Shown here one piece after another: positions 38,259 through 64,000 of a stretch of 64,000 nucleotides of DNA. Under the pieces are notes generated by a model that made no database searches, had not been told where the DNA came from, and saw only the letters and a program-made list of their open reading frames with translations. The DNA comes from Trichoplax sp. H2. Lineage: Eukaryota > Placozoa > Uniplacotomia > Trichoplacea. Location of the stretch: NCBI GenBank assembly GCA_003344405.1, contig NOWV01000054.1, positions 310,001 through 374,000 on the forward strand, written 5' to 3'. The translations under genes were made by a program, and so were the position numbers. How positions within the stretch are numbered: position 1 is the first letter of the stretch; each line of letters opens with the position of its first letter.

Positions 38259-38454
38259 ATCCAACCTATCTTATTAATTCCAGTATTATGTCCAATTGGA
38301 ATTATCCAGTTATAGATTTTACCCTTCCCCCTTGCATTTACATTTATGCCTACAGTTTGACTCTATTCTCGATCTACTTAATCATTCATCCACCATTGAT
38401 CTCTATAACTATTAATTAAACAAAAATATATATAAGATAATTGCAAGACGTCTC

Positions 38455-38460
38455 AATAAA
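38455..38460 (+). promoter_or_regulatory. Candidate poly(A) signal of GPCR 4
   Basis: AATAAA about 200 bp after the stop codon. Confidence 0.4.
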
Positions 38461-40519
38461 GTATCTATATACGTATCATCCTAATTTATTGATTATTGAT
38501 TTAATCAATTATGGAGGTAATGTGGATGACTGCATCCCATAAAAATCTACTGTCTTTAATAAGTTTATAATTTTCCAATATATAATTATTAACTGCAAAT
38601 GATTAATATGAAGCCGCCTTTTATATATAGAGCAATATCATAAGCCCTCAAATCATAATGGTTTAAAAGTATGTTAATGAAATTTCTCACGATTTTACGT
38701 AACGATATGGAAAAAATATTTAATTGCATAGGTAGAGTATTTTAAAGTATATTTTTAAAATGAAAAATTTTTACTTTTTTATGAAAATCTTGATTCTTAA
38801 ATTAATCATATTGCATATATAAATGCTTAATCACTTATATAGCTAATAATTACAGTTTAATCTGTCATAAAATATCTTTAAGATTTTGACCACAAGGTAA
38901 TTAGTGTTAGCTCCAATTGTTGTACTAGTAATTGCTAGACAACGCATTTTATATGATAGATCTTGTGGATCCATGGAATGGTATCATTTACTTTATCAAT
39001 GGCACCGCAATACTGGAATAACTGAAGCAGGAAAGTGTTGACAATATGTTGATGCCATTCATTATTATTATAACTATTTCTAAATAAATAGGATAGCTGT
39101 CAGTACTGCTGTACAAGTTTTCATTAAATCGATTCAGATCCACTTAATAACCCGATAATATTATAATCGGATATGAAATTATTCTGGATAGAAGTATTGA
39201 TTTTTAAAGTCGTAAAAATATTGTCCCTGACATAAATAATTTCTACTTTATTAACTAAAAGTTAAGTTATAACATATATCCTTCTAATCAATAGAGATAT
39301 TGTCATTTTTATCATCCTTTATCTATACGTTAATACGGTATTGTAATCACAAATTGATTTCAGTATCTTGCTAACATTCAATAAATTCTTTATTCTATTT
39401 TAGATTTGTCAAGTGCTTAGTTACAAATGTTATGCAAAATAAAATTTCTTACTCACCACTTAATAAACAGTAGCGTAAACATTATCTAGCAATAACTGAC
39501 TTGGGATAGTTGTGTGCATTATCAAGACTCTCATGTGCTACTAGAAAAAGGCTAGAGTTAGGCTTAGGCAGAATACAACTTAGATACTCGTTCAGAAACT
39601 GATATTAGAAGGTTGATTCGGATTAATAGGCAGGTATGACACTGATTGACGAATACTAAAGCACAAAACGTTTTCTACTGCCATCTTAAGAATCATAGCC
39701 ATGGATGTTATACTTATACTTCGTAGCTGATAACCTTGGCAATATATCAGTATTGGCGCTTTATTATCATCAAGGATAAAAATGAAATCAGATGCAAAGA
39801 TTCCTTAAACCCTTAAAATTTGGTTTAGCCATTTTACTTTATTGCAGGTACCACAAAGCTATGTATTGAGATGTGCTAATGGTTGAATCGAGCAAACTTT
39901 GAGCACATTAATACTCAACCAAGTGAACTATGTCATTAGTATGATTGTATATTAATTACTACGTTTAAAGAAAATTAGTAACTGCGAGAGTAATGGGTAT
40001 TTATGTCGTACTTTCCAGCATGTATTGTAGTAAATCGATTGTAGATGTAACTAAGTATGGTTATAGTCAAAAGCATCTAATGCATAGTATAGTCTGTCTA
40101 GGTAACACTACGTTTTTTTCTTGAGAAATTCCTAACAGAAATTATGTGAATATAAAAGTAGGGAAGCTATGGGTAAAGGAAAGCATTTATTTAAGTTGAA
40201 TTCTCTATTACATCTCGTGTCGCTTAATCATGCTTTATACATAAGTATTATTATTACCAGCACACAACTGCGTCTGCGAAATCAGTTCTCAGTAATCAAT
40301 GTAGCGATACTGTTTAAATTTCCTATCATCTGTCATTCTGAGTGTAGTTTATGTTTAAATTTCTATTAGTTTCTTTATTATTTCCAGTAATTCCCTGTAG
40401 CGCTGTAAAATTAAATCGGTTGCAGTATTTTATTATTAAGCTACCAGTTTACCAAGGGGTATATAAATACGCCCGCTCAAGATTTCCAGTTACTCACGTA
40501 TAGTACATTGCTTGTCCTT
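38461..40519. other. Intergenic, no gene seen
   Basis: AT-rich. A 66-codon frame at 40169-40369 has no recognisable feature. Confidence 0.5.
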
Positions 40520-40525
40520 TTTATT
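40520..40525 (-). promoter_or_regulatory. Candidate poly(A) signal of the P450 gene
   Basis: AATAAA on the - strand about 160 bp beyond the P450 stop codon. Confidence 0.35.
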
Positions 40526-40686
40526 CATTTTTGCTTTATCTACTCACATATCAGACTATGTACTGTAATATGAAATATGCATACAAAATTTTTTTATATA
40601 ATATAGATTATTAGTTATATTTGTTTGTTTCTAGCAAATAGCTTTCAATTTGTAATCTATCCTATCTGTATTTTCGGATTGGCTCA

Positions 40687-42198
40687 TCATCTTCTTTTAA
40701 GGCCTAATAAGATACCATTTGCTGGTGATAAAGTAGATCCTGCTGTAATTTGCAAAGGTGTTTCGGTTTCGTTGACGGTCAGTAACTGAAAATTTTGTAA
40801 AATAGCCACTAGAGCGGCTCTCACTTCTAACAAGGCTAAACGTGTTCCAATACAATTTCGAGGACCACCGCCGAATGGAATAAAGGCCATAGGATGGTGT
40901 TTGATTTTTTCTTCCGGTGTGAATCTCTCAGGTATAAATTTTTCAGGATTAGGCCATATTTGAGGATTGTGATGGACTGCATAAATTGGAATAACTGCCA
41001 TAATACCCTTAGGAATACGGATGCCATTAATGGTAGTATCTTTTCTAACATCACGATGTGCCATGTAACCAGCAGGATACAACCGTAATGTTTCAGAAAT
41101 GGTCATTTCTAAATAAGGCAAATTATTTAAGGTATCATAATTTACAGAGGTCGTATCAGGACAATTGGAATCAATTTCGTCGTGCAACTTGCGTTGTATT
41201 TCAGGGTTGGTCGCAATTAAATAAGATGCGAAGGCAATGGTATTTGCTGTTGTTTCATAGCCGGCTATAAGGAATACAAATGCTTGGCTTACGATTTCAT
41301 CATCACTTAGTTTATCATTGTCCCCAGCTTCGATCATTTGCTGCAGAATATCTCTACGACAGGGTATCCCGGCTACCATAGACTTTCTCCTCTCCTTGAT
41401 GACACTTTTGACTGTTTTAGTTAAATAATCCATAGAATAGGTTATTTTTCCACCTAAGATTGGTTCTAGAATGCGAAATAGTGATGGCATAAATATGATT
41501 AAAAACTGTAATAAACAAGGTAAACTTCTAAATAGCGTAGCAGCTGCTTCGGTTAATTTTTCTTCTTGCTCCTGTGACTCAATTTCTATTCCAAATACGG
41601 TAGCAAGGATGACAGACATTGAAAACTTGCCACTTTGACGCCAGAAATCGACTGGTAAGCCTTTGGCTATCGCATCATCGCAAGATTGTATTAGATCATC
41701 GCTAGCATTGTCAATAATGGGCATAATTGACTTTAGCTTTGCAGAGCTAAACGTTGTAGTTAGAATAGTTCGAACACGCTTCCAGTCATCATCCTTTAAT
41801 TCTTGAAGCGAATTGCTAAAAGGGCCAAGACTTTTAGTTAGAGAATATCGATTTGAAAAATTGGAAAATTCTTTTACCATAACGGTCCTTAACATTTCAG
41901 GATCGTTAAACCATATCGCTGGGACTTTAAAAAAGAGAGTTCCGTAGATGTTACCGTACATCTGTAACCGCTTGAGTTGAGCAATGTGGCCATTGCCAGG
42001 ACCAAAATCGGTTACATTACCAACAATTAGTTTGGGTTTGGGAACGTCTATTCCTAGTCTCGTAAGACGACGATATGGGGCGATGAGACTTGTATATACA
42101 TACCATAAAATGCAAGCAGCAATACATAGGAAAATAAGACAAATTTTTCCTAAAATAGATTGAGGTAGGCATAAGAAATTTGCAATTTCAATGACCAT
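40687..42198 (-). CDS. Cytochrome P450, CYP3-clan-like, intronless
   Basis: A 503-residue haem monooxygenase in one uninterrupted frame. The open frame extends 15 codons further upstream, but only to a TTG; the first ATG is at 42198, and 503 residues is a normal microsomal P450 length. A hydrophobic anchor at about residues 17-38 should place it in the endoplasmic reticulum membrane facing the cytosol. The I-helix oxygen motif AGYETT is at 312-317, ExxR of the K helix (ETLR) at 369-372, PERF at about 425, and the haem loop FGGGPRNCIG holds the ligand Cys449. The KYGxxYG-like and VKEFSNFSNR segments near the N-terminus and overall collinearity resemble CYP3/CYP3A-type enzymes. It would use electrons from NADPH-P450 reductase to oxidise lipophilic compounds; the substrate cannot be predicted. 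The lack of introns contrasts with the intron-dense FRY gene beside it. Confidence 0.92.
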   Translation of the reverse strand: MVIEIANFLCLPQSILGKICLIFLCIAACILWYVYTSLIAPYRRLTRLGIDVPKPKLIVGNVTDFGPGNGHIAQLKRLQMYGNIYGTLFFKVPAIWFNDPEMLRTVMVKEFSNFSNRYSLTKSLGPFSNSLQELKDDDWKRVRTILTTTFSSAKLKSIMPIIDNASDDLIQSCDDAIAKGLPVDFWRQSGKFSMSVILATVFGIEIESQEQEEKLTEAAATLFRSLPCLLQFLIIFMPSLFRILEPILGGKITYSMDYLTKTVKSVIKERRKSMVAGIPCRRDILQQMIEAGDNDKLSDDEIVSQAFVFLIAGYETTANTIAFASYLIATNPEIQRKLHDEIDSNCPDTTSVNYDTLNNLPYLEMTISETLRLYPAGYMAHRDVRKDTTINGIRIPKGIMAVIPIYAVHHNPQIWPNPEKFIPERFTPEEKIKHHPMAFIPFGGGPRNCIGTRLALLEVRAALVAILQNFQLLTVNETETPLQITAGSTLSPANGILLGLKRR

Positions 42199-43270
42199 CT
42201 TGACCAACAAATTCCAGTAATTTAATCGATGAATTAACAGCAAGTGAAGCAGACGTTTGAGATCAGTGCGAATGTAATGATTAATTACAAAACTAGTTCA
42301 GACTTTTAAAAAGCTAGAAAGTATGCGAATTCTCTTAGTCAGCAAAATATAGTCATTAACGTGATAGCCGACAATGCTGATACAAATTCCCACGTTAAGC
42401 TTTAAATAATTACAATCAGCTGACCAAGCAGAATAAACTGTATTGAATTGAATTAATTAATTCGTGGGTACTATTAAACTACAGTACTGTACTGTCGGAA
42501 ATACGTGTTCCATGAAGCTGCTGAAATATTGAATGCGTTACCAATAGTTGAGCTGGCATTTAAAGTCGAGCTCATAAAATAAAAGAGATCTTCTTTACAA
42601 GGATCTATGTGTTAGGTTGCGTCTCATTATTGACTTATCAACACGAAATTGTACTATAATTTAATTCACAGTCGTATAGTATTAAATAAACAAGTGAGAG
42701 CTGATCGTAGATAAAGCATAATGATCTTCAATATACTGTGCTGTAGTTAGTAGTGATAAAATAACTTGAATAAAAAATTTTAAGTTGAGAATTGGAGCAT
42801 AAGATGAAATTGCGTAGATTATACTGCCCTCAATAACAGAAAGTAGACTAGCAAGGACTGAAGAAAATTTCTAGTTACCTTGAATATCACACAGAATGAT
42901 CCAACATTATTATTCTTACTGTCAGCAACGCCATTTGAACTGCAAATTACGGATTTCATAGTCATTTACTTGTAAATTCCTATTCGAGTTTAGGGTTTAG
43001 TGGTTCAATTAGGGTTAGATTTCGATCTTTAACATTACACAGAATAATATGCTGTCTTAAAAAACTCATCATATCAACGCATCAATTTCTTCCAGTTTCC
43101 AAGAAACTCTACAATCAGCGCTAGACCTAACCCTAGCAGTAACTTTAACACTTACTTTGACTTGCTTCGACAGATTCCAACCCTAATCGCTCGAAAGATC
43201 TGGTAAAGAGTAGAGTACTGCTACTACAACGCCTAAGAACTACCCTTGTAAAAGGCTCACCACCAGTAGA
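42199..43270. other. Intergenic between P450 and the FRY-side tandem repeat
   Basis: This should contain the P450 promoter (- strand). No core motif could be assigned with confidence, and no gene was seen. Confidence 0.45.
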
Positions 43271-43670
43271 TACGCTGTACTATAATCTACAAAATAGCTT
43301 TATACTATAACACAGAAATGCTGTGAGCAACAAGACTTTCTTCAACTCTATAATTTAGGCAAGGTAGTGCCTGAACAGGCTTTGAAGCCATCTTTGCCTT
43401 CGAAATATTTTGTTTTTATACGAGTAAACAACTTGCGAGCAGACAAGAACGTCAAGTGGTCTGATCAATATACGCTGTACTATAATATACAAAATAGCTT
43501 TATACTGTAATACAGAAATGCTGTGAGCAACAATACTTTCTTCAACTCTATAATTTAGGTAAGGTAGTGCCTGAACAGGCTTTGAAGCCATCTTTGCCTT
43601 CAAAATATTTTGATTTTATACTAGTAAACAACTTGCGGCCAGACAAGAGCATCACGTGATCTGATCCATA
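43271..43670. repeat. Tandem duplication, two 200-bp units
   Basis: Units 43271-43470 and 43471-43670 both start TACGCTGTACTATAAT and end CTGATC(A/C)ATA, with scattered single-base differences. The - strand frames over this region exist only because the unit is open in that phase and are not treated as genes. Confidence 0.9.
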
Positions 43671-43763
43671 TACAGTACGTCCAATACAGTACAGTACATC
43701 GTACTGTACACTGTAAAGTCCTGTACTGTGTCGTACTGTACCGTACCGTACAGTACAGTACCA
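43671..43763. repeat. GTAC-rich palindromic low-complexity stretch
   Basis: Dense overlapping GTAC, CAGTAC and GTACTGT words. The clearest structure is a 9-bp stem, GTACAGTAC (43689-43697) pairing with GTACTGTAC (43701-43709) across a 3-base loop. It ends 54 bp before the proposed FRY start codon, so it is in the promoter or 5' leader. Confidence 0.8.
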
Positions 43764-43817
43764 CCATTCCAATTCGCACTTCATTTCCAAATTTCCTTTA
43801 CGACGTCAAATCTACAA

Positions 43818-59511
<15,694 letters not shown>

Positions 59512-62500
59512 TTACCTTCAGTGAGATTACTTTACGGCTTTCTTGAACGTATTAAATCTTTTACTAATGGGATAATACTAATCTCTTTTCTAAAAATGCA
59601 TGATTGCTATGTTACACTTTGGCAATATATGCATTGCATGCCACTGTACATAGCATCTCGATTTCACTTGCAGGTTTTATATTCACATATCTAGCTATCA
59701 AAGATGTACATTTAATATACTGTAGATATTTAGCAGTTCATTGTATAGAATTTTGCATCAGGAATGGGCTTATTTATCAGTTGATTTACTAAAAGTGAAT
59801 TGTTTTGTTCTACGGAGTAGTGTAAGCTACTATTACAAAAATTTGTATGCATGTATGTACATAAATATATATATATGTACTACCAAAGAAGAGAAAGTAG
59901 GTATATGTATACTGTATTTTAAGATATCATTTAATATAGTTACGGCGCATTTCAATTATTTACAATTGTATATTATTGAAATTAAAATATTGGTATACTA
60001 CATTTTAGCTATCGACAGCTGATTAATGGGTTCATAAACTACGGCATTTTTGGTGTGTTGTTAGCGGCTACTATTTACTTTGCTTTGCATATCTCATGAA
60101 GATGCATGTATAATAGAACAACAACCCTTTCATAAGCTTAAGTGGTGTAACTTTTCAATCATTGATTAAGCTATTAGTTTTTTATTCACATCTTGTCTTC
60201 AAACAAGCATATTGCGAATGAGATAGAAGGTTTAAAATTACTGCATTACAACGATAATATTTGTTTCAATGCGAATATTACTGTATCGTTCTAAAATTAG
60301 GACTATCCGTAAGATGTAATTTCTACTTGCATGATACGAATATCGATAAATTTGCTCCATCATAGACGACGCCAGCGATTGAATGCTTTAGACGGCGAAA
60401 TTTTAAACATTATACGTGTATTATTTTAAAGATTCTGTAGATAAATAAGGAACAAGAATACTTAATGAAAAGATGCTTAAATCGCATTACATCTATCTTG
60501 TGTAATCAAGTTTATTCTTTCAATGTAATTAAAAGGGCCGGTAATGGAAACTGCGTATAATTGCTGTTTTTATCAACCAAGAATTTTAACCCAATTTTGT
60601 TGCAGTTACAGATTTAATTGTATTGCTGCTCTCTAGAATTTTAACTTTAATTGAAGTGAAGAATAATTAAGTTATATAAATGCGCATAGAACTTTTAACG
60701 GCGATTTCAGCCTAAAATTTAGTAACATAAGCTATTTTTTCTGTAACTTATTCGTTAAACATCCTGCATTTTAAAAAAACTTGAATATCAATATTTAGTA
60801 ATAGATTGTAGTGAACATAGACTGATGATTGAGTTAATACAACTATTCAACCTAAATTCGGGTCCAATAAGCAGGGAGTAGGTAAACATTAAATTTTAGA
60901 TTTATTAAATTATTAAATATTACATTTAGATTTGCTTGTAGTGAAGATGTTGCAACCTATACTGTTTTTCTATTACTGATAGCAAAATAAAGTAGTTACT
61001 AATACCATCGCAAATGATCGCAAGAAATTATATAGCTTATCCTAGGGTTATTATGATCAAATAAACTCTATGGCAGTCACCCTAATTAACTGAAAATTAT
61101 ACGGAGATGCTAGCCGCACACAATATTTACTTCGATTAATATACTGTAGGTAAAAAAGTTAAGGCTGTTTAATGCGAATACGAAAGATCTAACGTACAAT
61201 CTTGTAAGCGAATTTGATTACGCAATGCATTTTAATTAAAATTGCCAAGTAAGATATCAATATAATAAGTAAAAGTACTGTATCTCGACCAATTGGTTCA
61301 TTCGGTAAATATAATTGCAATACAAAACGGCCATGTTTGATTATATACCGATAAGTTGTTTTTGCGGTATATTTATCGTGTACCCATTATTTTAAGATGA
61401 TTGCTTATCTGACTACGGTATTATGGCACCCTCTCTGTGCAAAGAAAATCTTGATGATTCTCTAATTTGAAATTCTAATAGCTGCCATCATTTACAAGAA
61501 TTGTCTCTTTTATCAATGGAACATTGATATTTCATCGCCAACTACTCAGATAAAATCTTAAATTGGTGAATGACATCGTAAAATTAATACATGTAGTAGG
61601 TAAGACACTAGCATTAACTGAAATTAAAGGAATATTATTATTCATTCTACATCTAATATGCATTCTATACATGCCTTATTTCTCTTGGCATTGATTTCTA
61701 TCTTCTTTCATTCTTCTAATCATAGATAATCCAAGAAAAAGACAATCTAGTTTCACCGTGATAGCAATCAGTACTGTATTATACGAACGTAATATTGTTC
61801 ACATGGCGCCATTAGTGAGGTCATCACTGTTCTCCTGCGTATGCCGTTAATACATTGATATTTTTTTTCGCGGGTAAGTTGTTAATCTATTATATGAAAT
61901 TACAATTTATTTTCTATCTTACAACGAATAGAACTGTCGTCAATTTTGCTTTAATGTTGTCAGCAATGTCAATTAATAATCAACTCAAGCTCGCATACTG
62001 TAATAATGATGATCAAGTAAAATGCTTACATTCCCCATTACAATAATTTAGCCAACAGCGCCTTAATAATTTAACGATACCTAAGCTGGGATAGTATTAA
62101 ACGTAGACTACATAAAGATCTTTTGAATTATATAACAATATAATCGAACAAAAATTTTACAATCGCCGTAGTAAACCAAGAATAAGTATTATCGTTGCAG
62201 ATAGCAATAAAGTCAATATAGAAAAACAGATTATAGCCATCATTTATATTTCTATACCATAAAACAAAATAATAGTACACAGACCAATCTCCAACATAAA
62301 TAATATGACTCGTAATGTAGCTAAACCTTGATACTTCTCTAAAAGTATCTAATAGAACAATTCGTGTCCGTCTTTTCAATTATTGTATCCAATACCCAGT
62401 GTGAGTCATAACATTTATCCATACATCTTCACTGTAGATTAGCACAAAAGAATCATCCATTTTAACACATCTTGGTAGTCTAACTACTCTTCAATAATAA

Positions 62501-62717
62501 AAAGTAAAACAGGAAGGTAACAAACGCTATGGGGTGGCTAAATTGGCCATTTAAGCTTTATAATATAATCAAATAAAATCCGTCTTACATGTGGTTTATA
62601 CCAAATAATATAAAAATTTATGGGTTGGGGTCCAATATCAATTCCCTTAAGCTCGGCAGATAGCTTAATAAAATAATAATCTCCAGTTTTTAGCCTTAGA
62701 TCAACTTTTTTATACAG
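59512..62717. other. Downstream of FRY, no gene assigned
   Basis: The FRY 3' untranslated region should begin here; no AATAAA was found within 300 bp of the stop, only ATTAAA at about 59550. Upstream exons of the candidate gene ending at 62917 may lie here but could not be identified. The short frames of 60-90 codons on both strands have no motif. Confidence 0.45.
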
Positions 62718-62917
62718 GAAATTCAAATAAAAGGCATTTAGATATCGTTAAATCCGTTCTTGCTCCCATCCAAGTATTTCGTGCTTATTGCCTGGCTGCA
62801 ATTGCTAAGACTGCTGGGGCATCTCGGGATAGCGATAGCTACTCTCATATACTGTATCTACGAATAGATATGGCAATCCCGCGAATGAACACTATGTATG
62901 CAAGTATATATGTATAA
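62718..62917 (+). CDS. Possible terminal exon of an unrecognised gene
   Basis: A pyrimidine-rich acceptor (CTTTTTTATACAG, to 62717) opens a frame of 65 codons ending at TAA 62915-62917. AATAAA follows at 62931-62936. The predicted segment includes HLDIVKSVLAPIQVFRAYC and LAAIAKTAGASRDSDSY. Its base composition is less AT-rich and more protein-like than the surroundings. The entry phase would be 1. I do not recognise the family and found no partner exon, so this is a suggestion only. Confidence 0.3.
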
Positions 62918-62936
62918 TACGATATTAATCAATAAA

Positions 62937-64000
62937 CTACTTGGTTTTGATATTTTTAAGACACTATGGAAGTAAATCGTTTAATTCCAATTTCCAGATT
63001 ATAGAATGAAATTGATTGAGTGATTTAAATTACGTATTAGTGAATATGAATAATGCTGCAAAAATTAACTAGCTATCAGAATATCTTAAATTTTTTATAT
63101 AACGGATGATATATTTATTAAATAAATTAAGGGTGTAACGTATTAAGCAATGACACTATTACAGATACTGATTGACGGATAGTCAAAAATAGTATTAGAT
63201 AAATTGGCTATCAAAATATAATGAAATTTGGAATAAATATTATATTTACCAAATTAAATTGAGGATACAAATATCTTAAGTAATGGTAATATCACAATAG
63301 TACAGCATGTTAATACCCATTATAATAAAATAATCGACTAATCAATTCGATTCCTAAATTCATACTAATCTGCGAAGAAGATAGTTATGTTTTCATACGC
63401 ATCACAAATCTTATTATAAAGTCTATATTAAGAGTAAAATTCTGGTAAAATTGCACATTATACATTTCAAGAAAGCCATCGTAACGGCTGATAAAAATTG
63501 ATATATACTGTTATCATTAAAAATGAATCAAATATATTAAACTTCGATCAGTAAGCCAATCTAAAAATTTGCCTCATGCATGAAACTATATTCTAATAGC
63601 AGTTTGGTAAAATGTATACAATATGACCCGTGTTACTCAGTAATTAATAAGTACGATGGACAGAACTAAAAATCGATTTCAATATCTTAATCCCCAGTCT
63701 TCACAACAGTAGCGCAGTAAACTTAAAATCAAACGTTAAAAATTGGGCCAGTGTGCAATGGCCGATACATTGATAGTCTCTTTCTATTAGCTAATTATAT
63801 ATGTAAATATATATTATCAGGATACAGTGCATTACTATATGGAATCTTTCAACATCTTGCATTTGATACTAGTCAAATAGTCTTCATATTTCGTATAAAC
63901 AATAATTGATATTTAAGTTAATATGCCACATGATGTTAACATTAAATGTAATACCCATGGCAAGATTATTCTTCAATGTAAGGATATTATTCAGTGGATT
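62937..64000. other. Intergenic, no gene seen
   Basis: AT-rich tail of the window with no supported feature. Confidence 0.5.

Noticed and set aside
43355-43790. Two - strand frames of about 80 codons
   Set aside because: They lie on the 200-bp tandem units and GTAC stretch and repeat the same peptide segments; this is an artefact of the repeat.
62750-62766. CTCCCATCCAAGTA, an exact match to the conserved part of 5S rRNA on the - strand
   Set aside because: The surrounding sequence does not match 5S rRNA or fold into its closing stem. The stretch is better explained as part of the protein-like frame, so the match is probably coincidental.

Overview
This is a eukaryotic, AT-rich animal window with spliced genes: GT-AG introns of mostly 60-400 bp, one GC-AG intron, and AATAAA signals 160-210 bp past several stop codons. 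The gene content (rhodopsin-class GPCRs, a CYP3-clan P450, a full-length Furry gene) points to an early-branching metazoan. A placozoan (Trichoplax/Hoilungia type) is my best guess from gene style and compactness, but this is inference and no marker gene fixes it.

Layout. From 3.3 to 38.3 kb there are four related GPCR genes, all on the + strand, each with two coding exons split by a phase-2 intron at the TM2/extracellular-loop-1 border. They start near 3.3, 15.7, 27.6 and 36.6 kb, so they are 9-12 kb apart with no other recognisable gene between them. All four have lost the DRY arginine (ASY or VSY instead), carry SYxP instead of CWxP, have Phe or Leu instead of Tyr in NPxxY, and have Cys where opsins have the retinal lysine. 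The first gene is the most divergent and its 5' end is problematic.

The spaces between the GPCRs hold solo LTR-like elements. They have TG...CA ends, perfect 5-bp target duplications (AGTAC, AGGAA, CCCTT, CCTAC, GTAGC) and, in the main families, a TATA box followed by AATAAA in the same order. Some are nested in one another. No gag or pol reading frame is present. Two 20-N assembly gaps (8121-8140, 33156-33175) are each flanked by near-identical duplicated sequence, best explained by two haplotypes placed side by side.

A single-exon CYP3-clan cytochrome P450 lies on the - strand (40.7-42.2 kb). Two 200-bp tandem units and a GTAC-rich palindromic stretch (43.27-43.76 kb) come just before a complete Furry (FRY) gene on the + strand (43818-59511). 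I could reconstruct FRY as 52 coding exons whose phases all agree, giving about 2973 residues. It runs from a 13-nt first coding exon to one uninterrupted 3.36-kb exon. The last 4.5 kb hold only a possible terminal exon (62718-62917) of an unrecognised gene.
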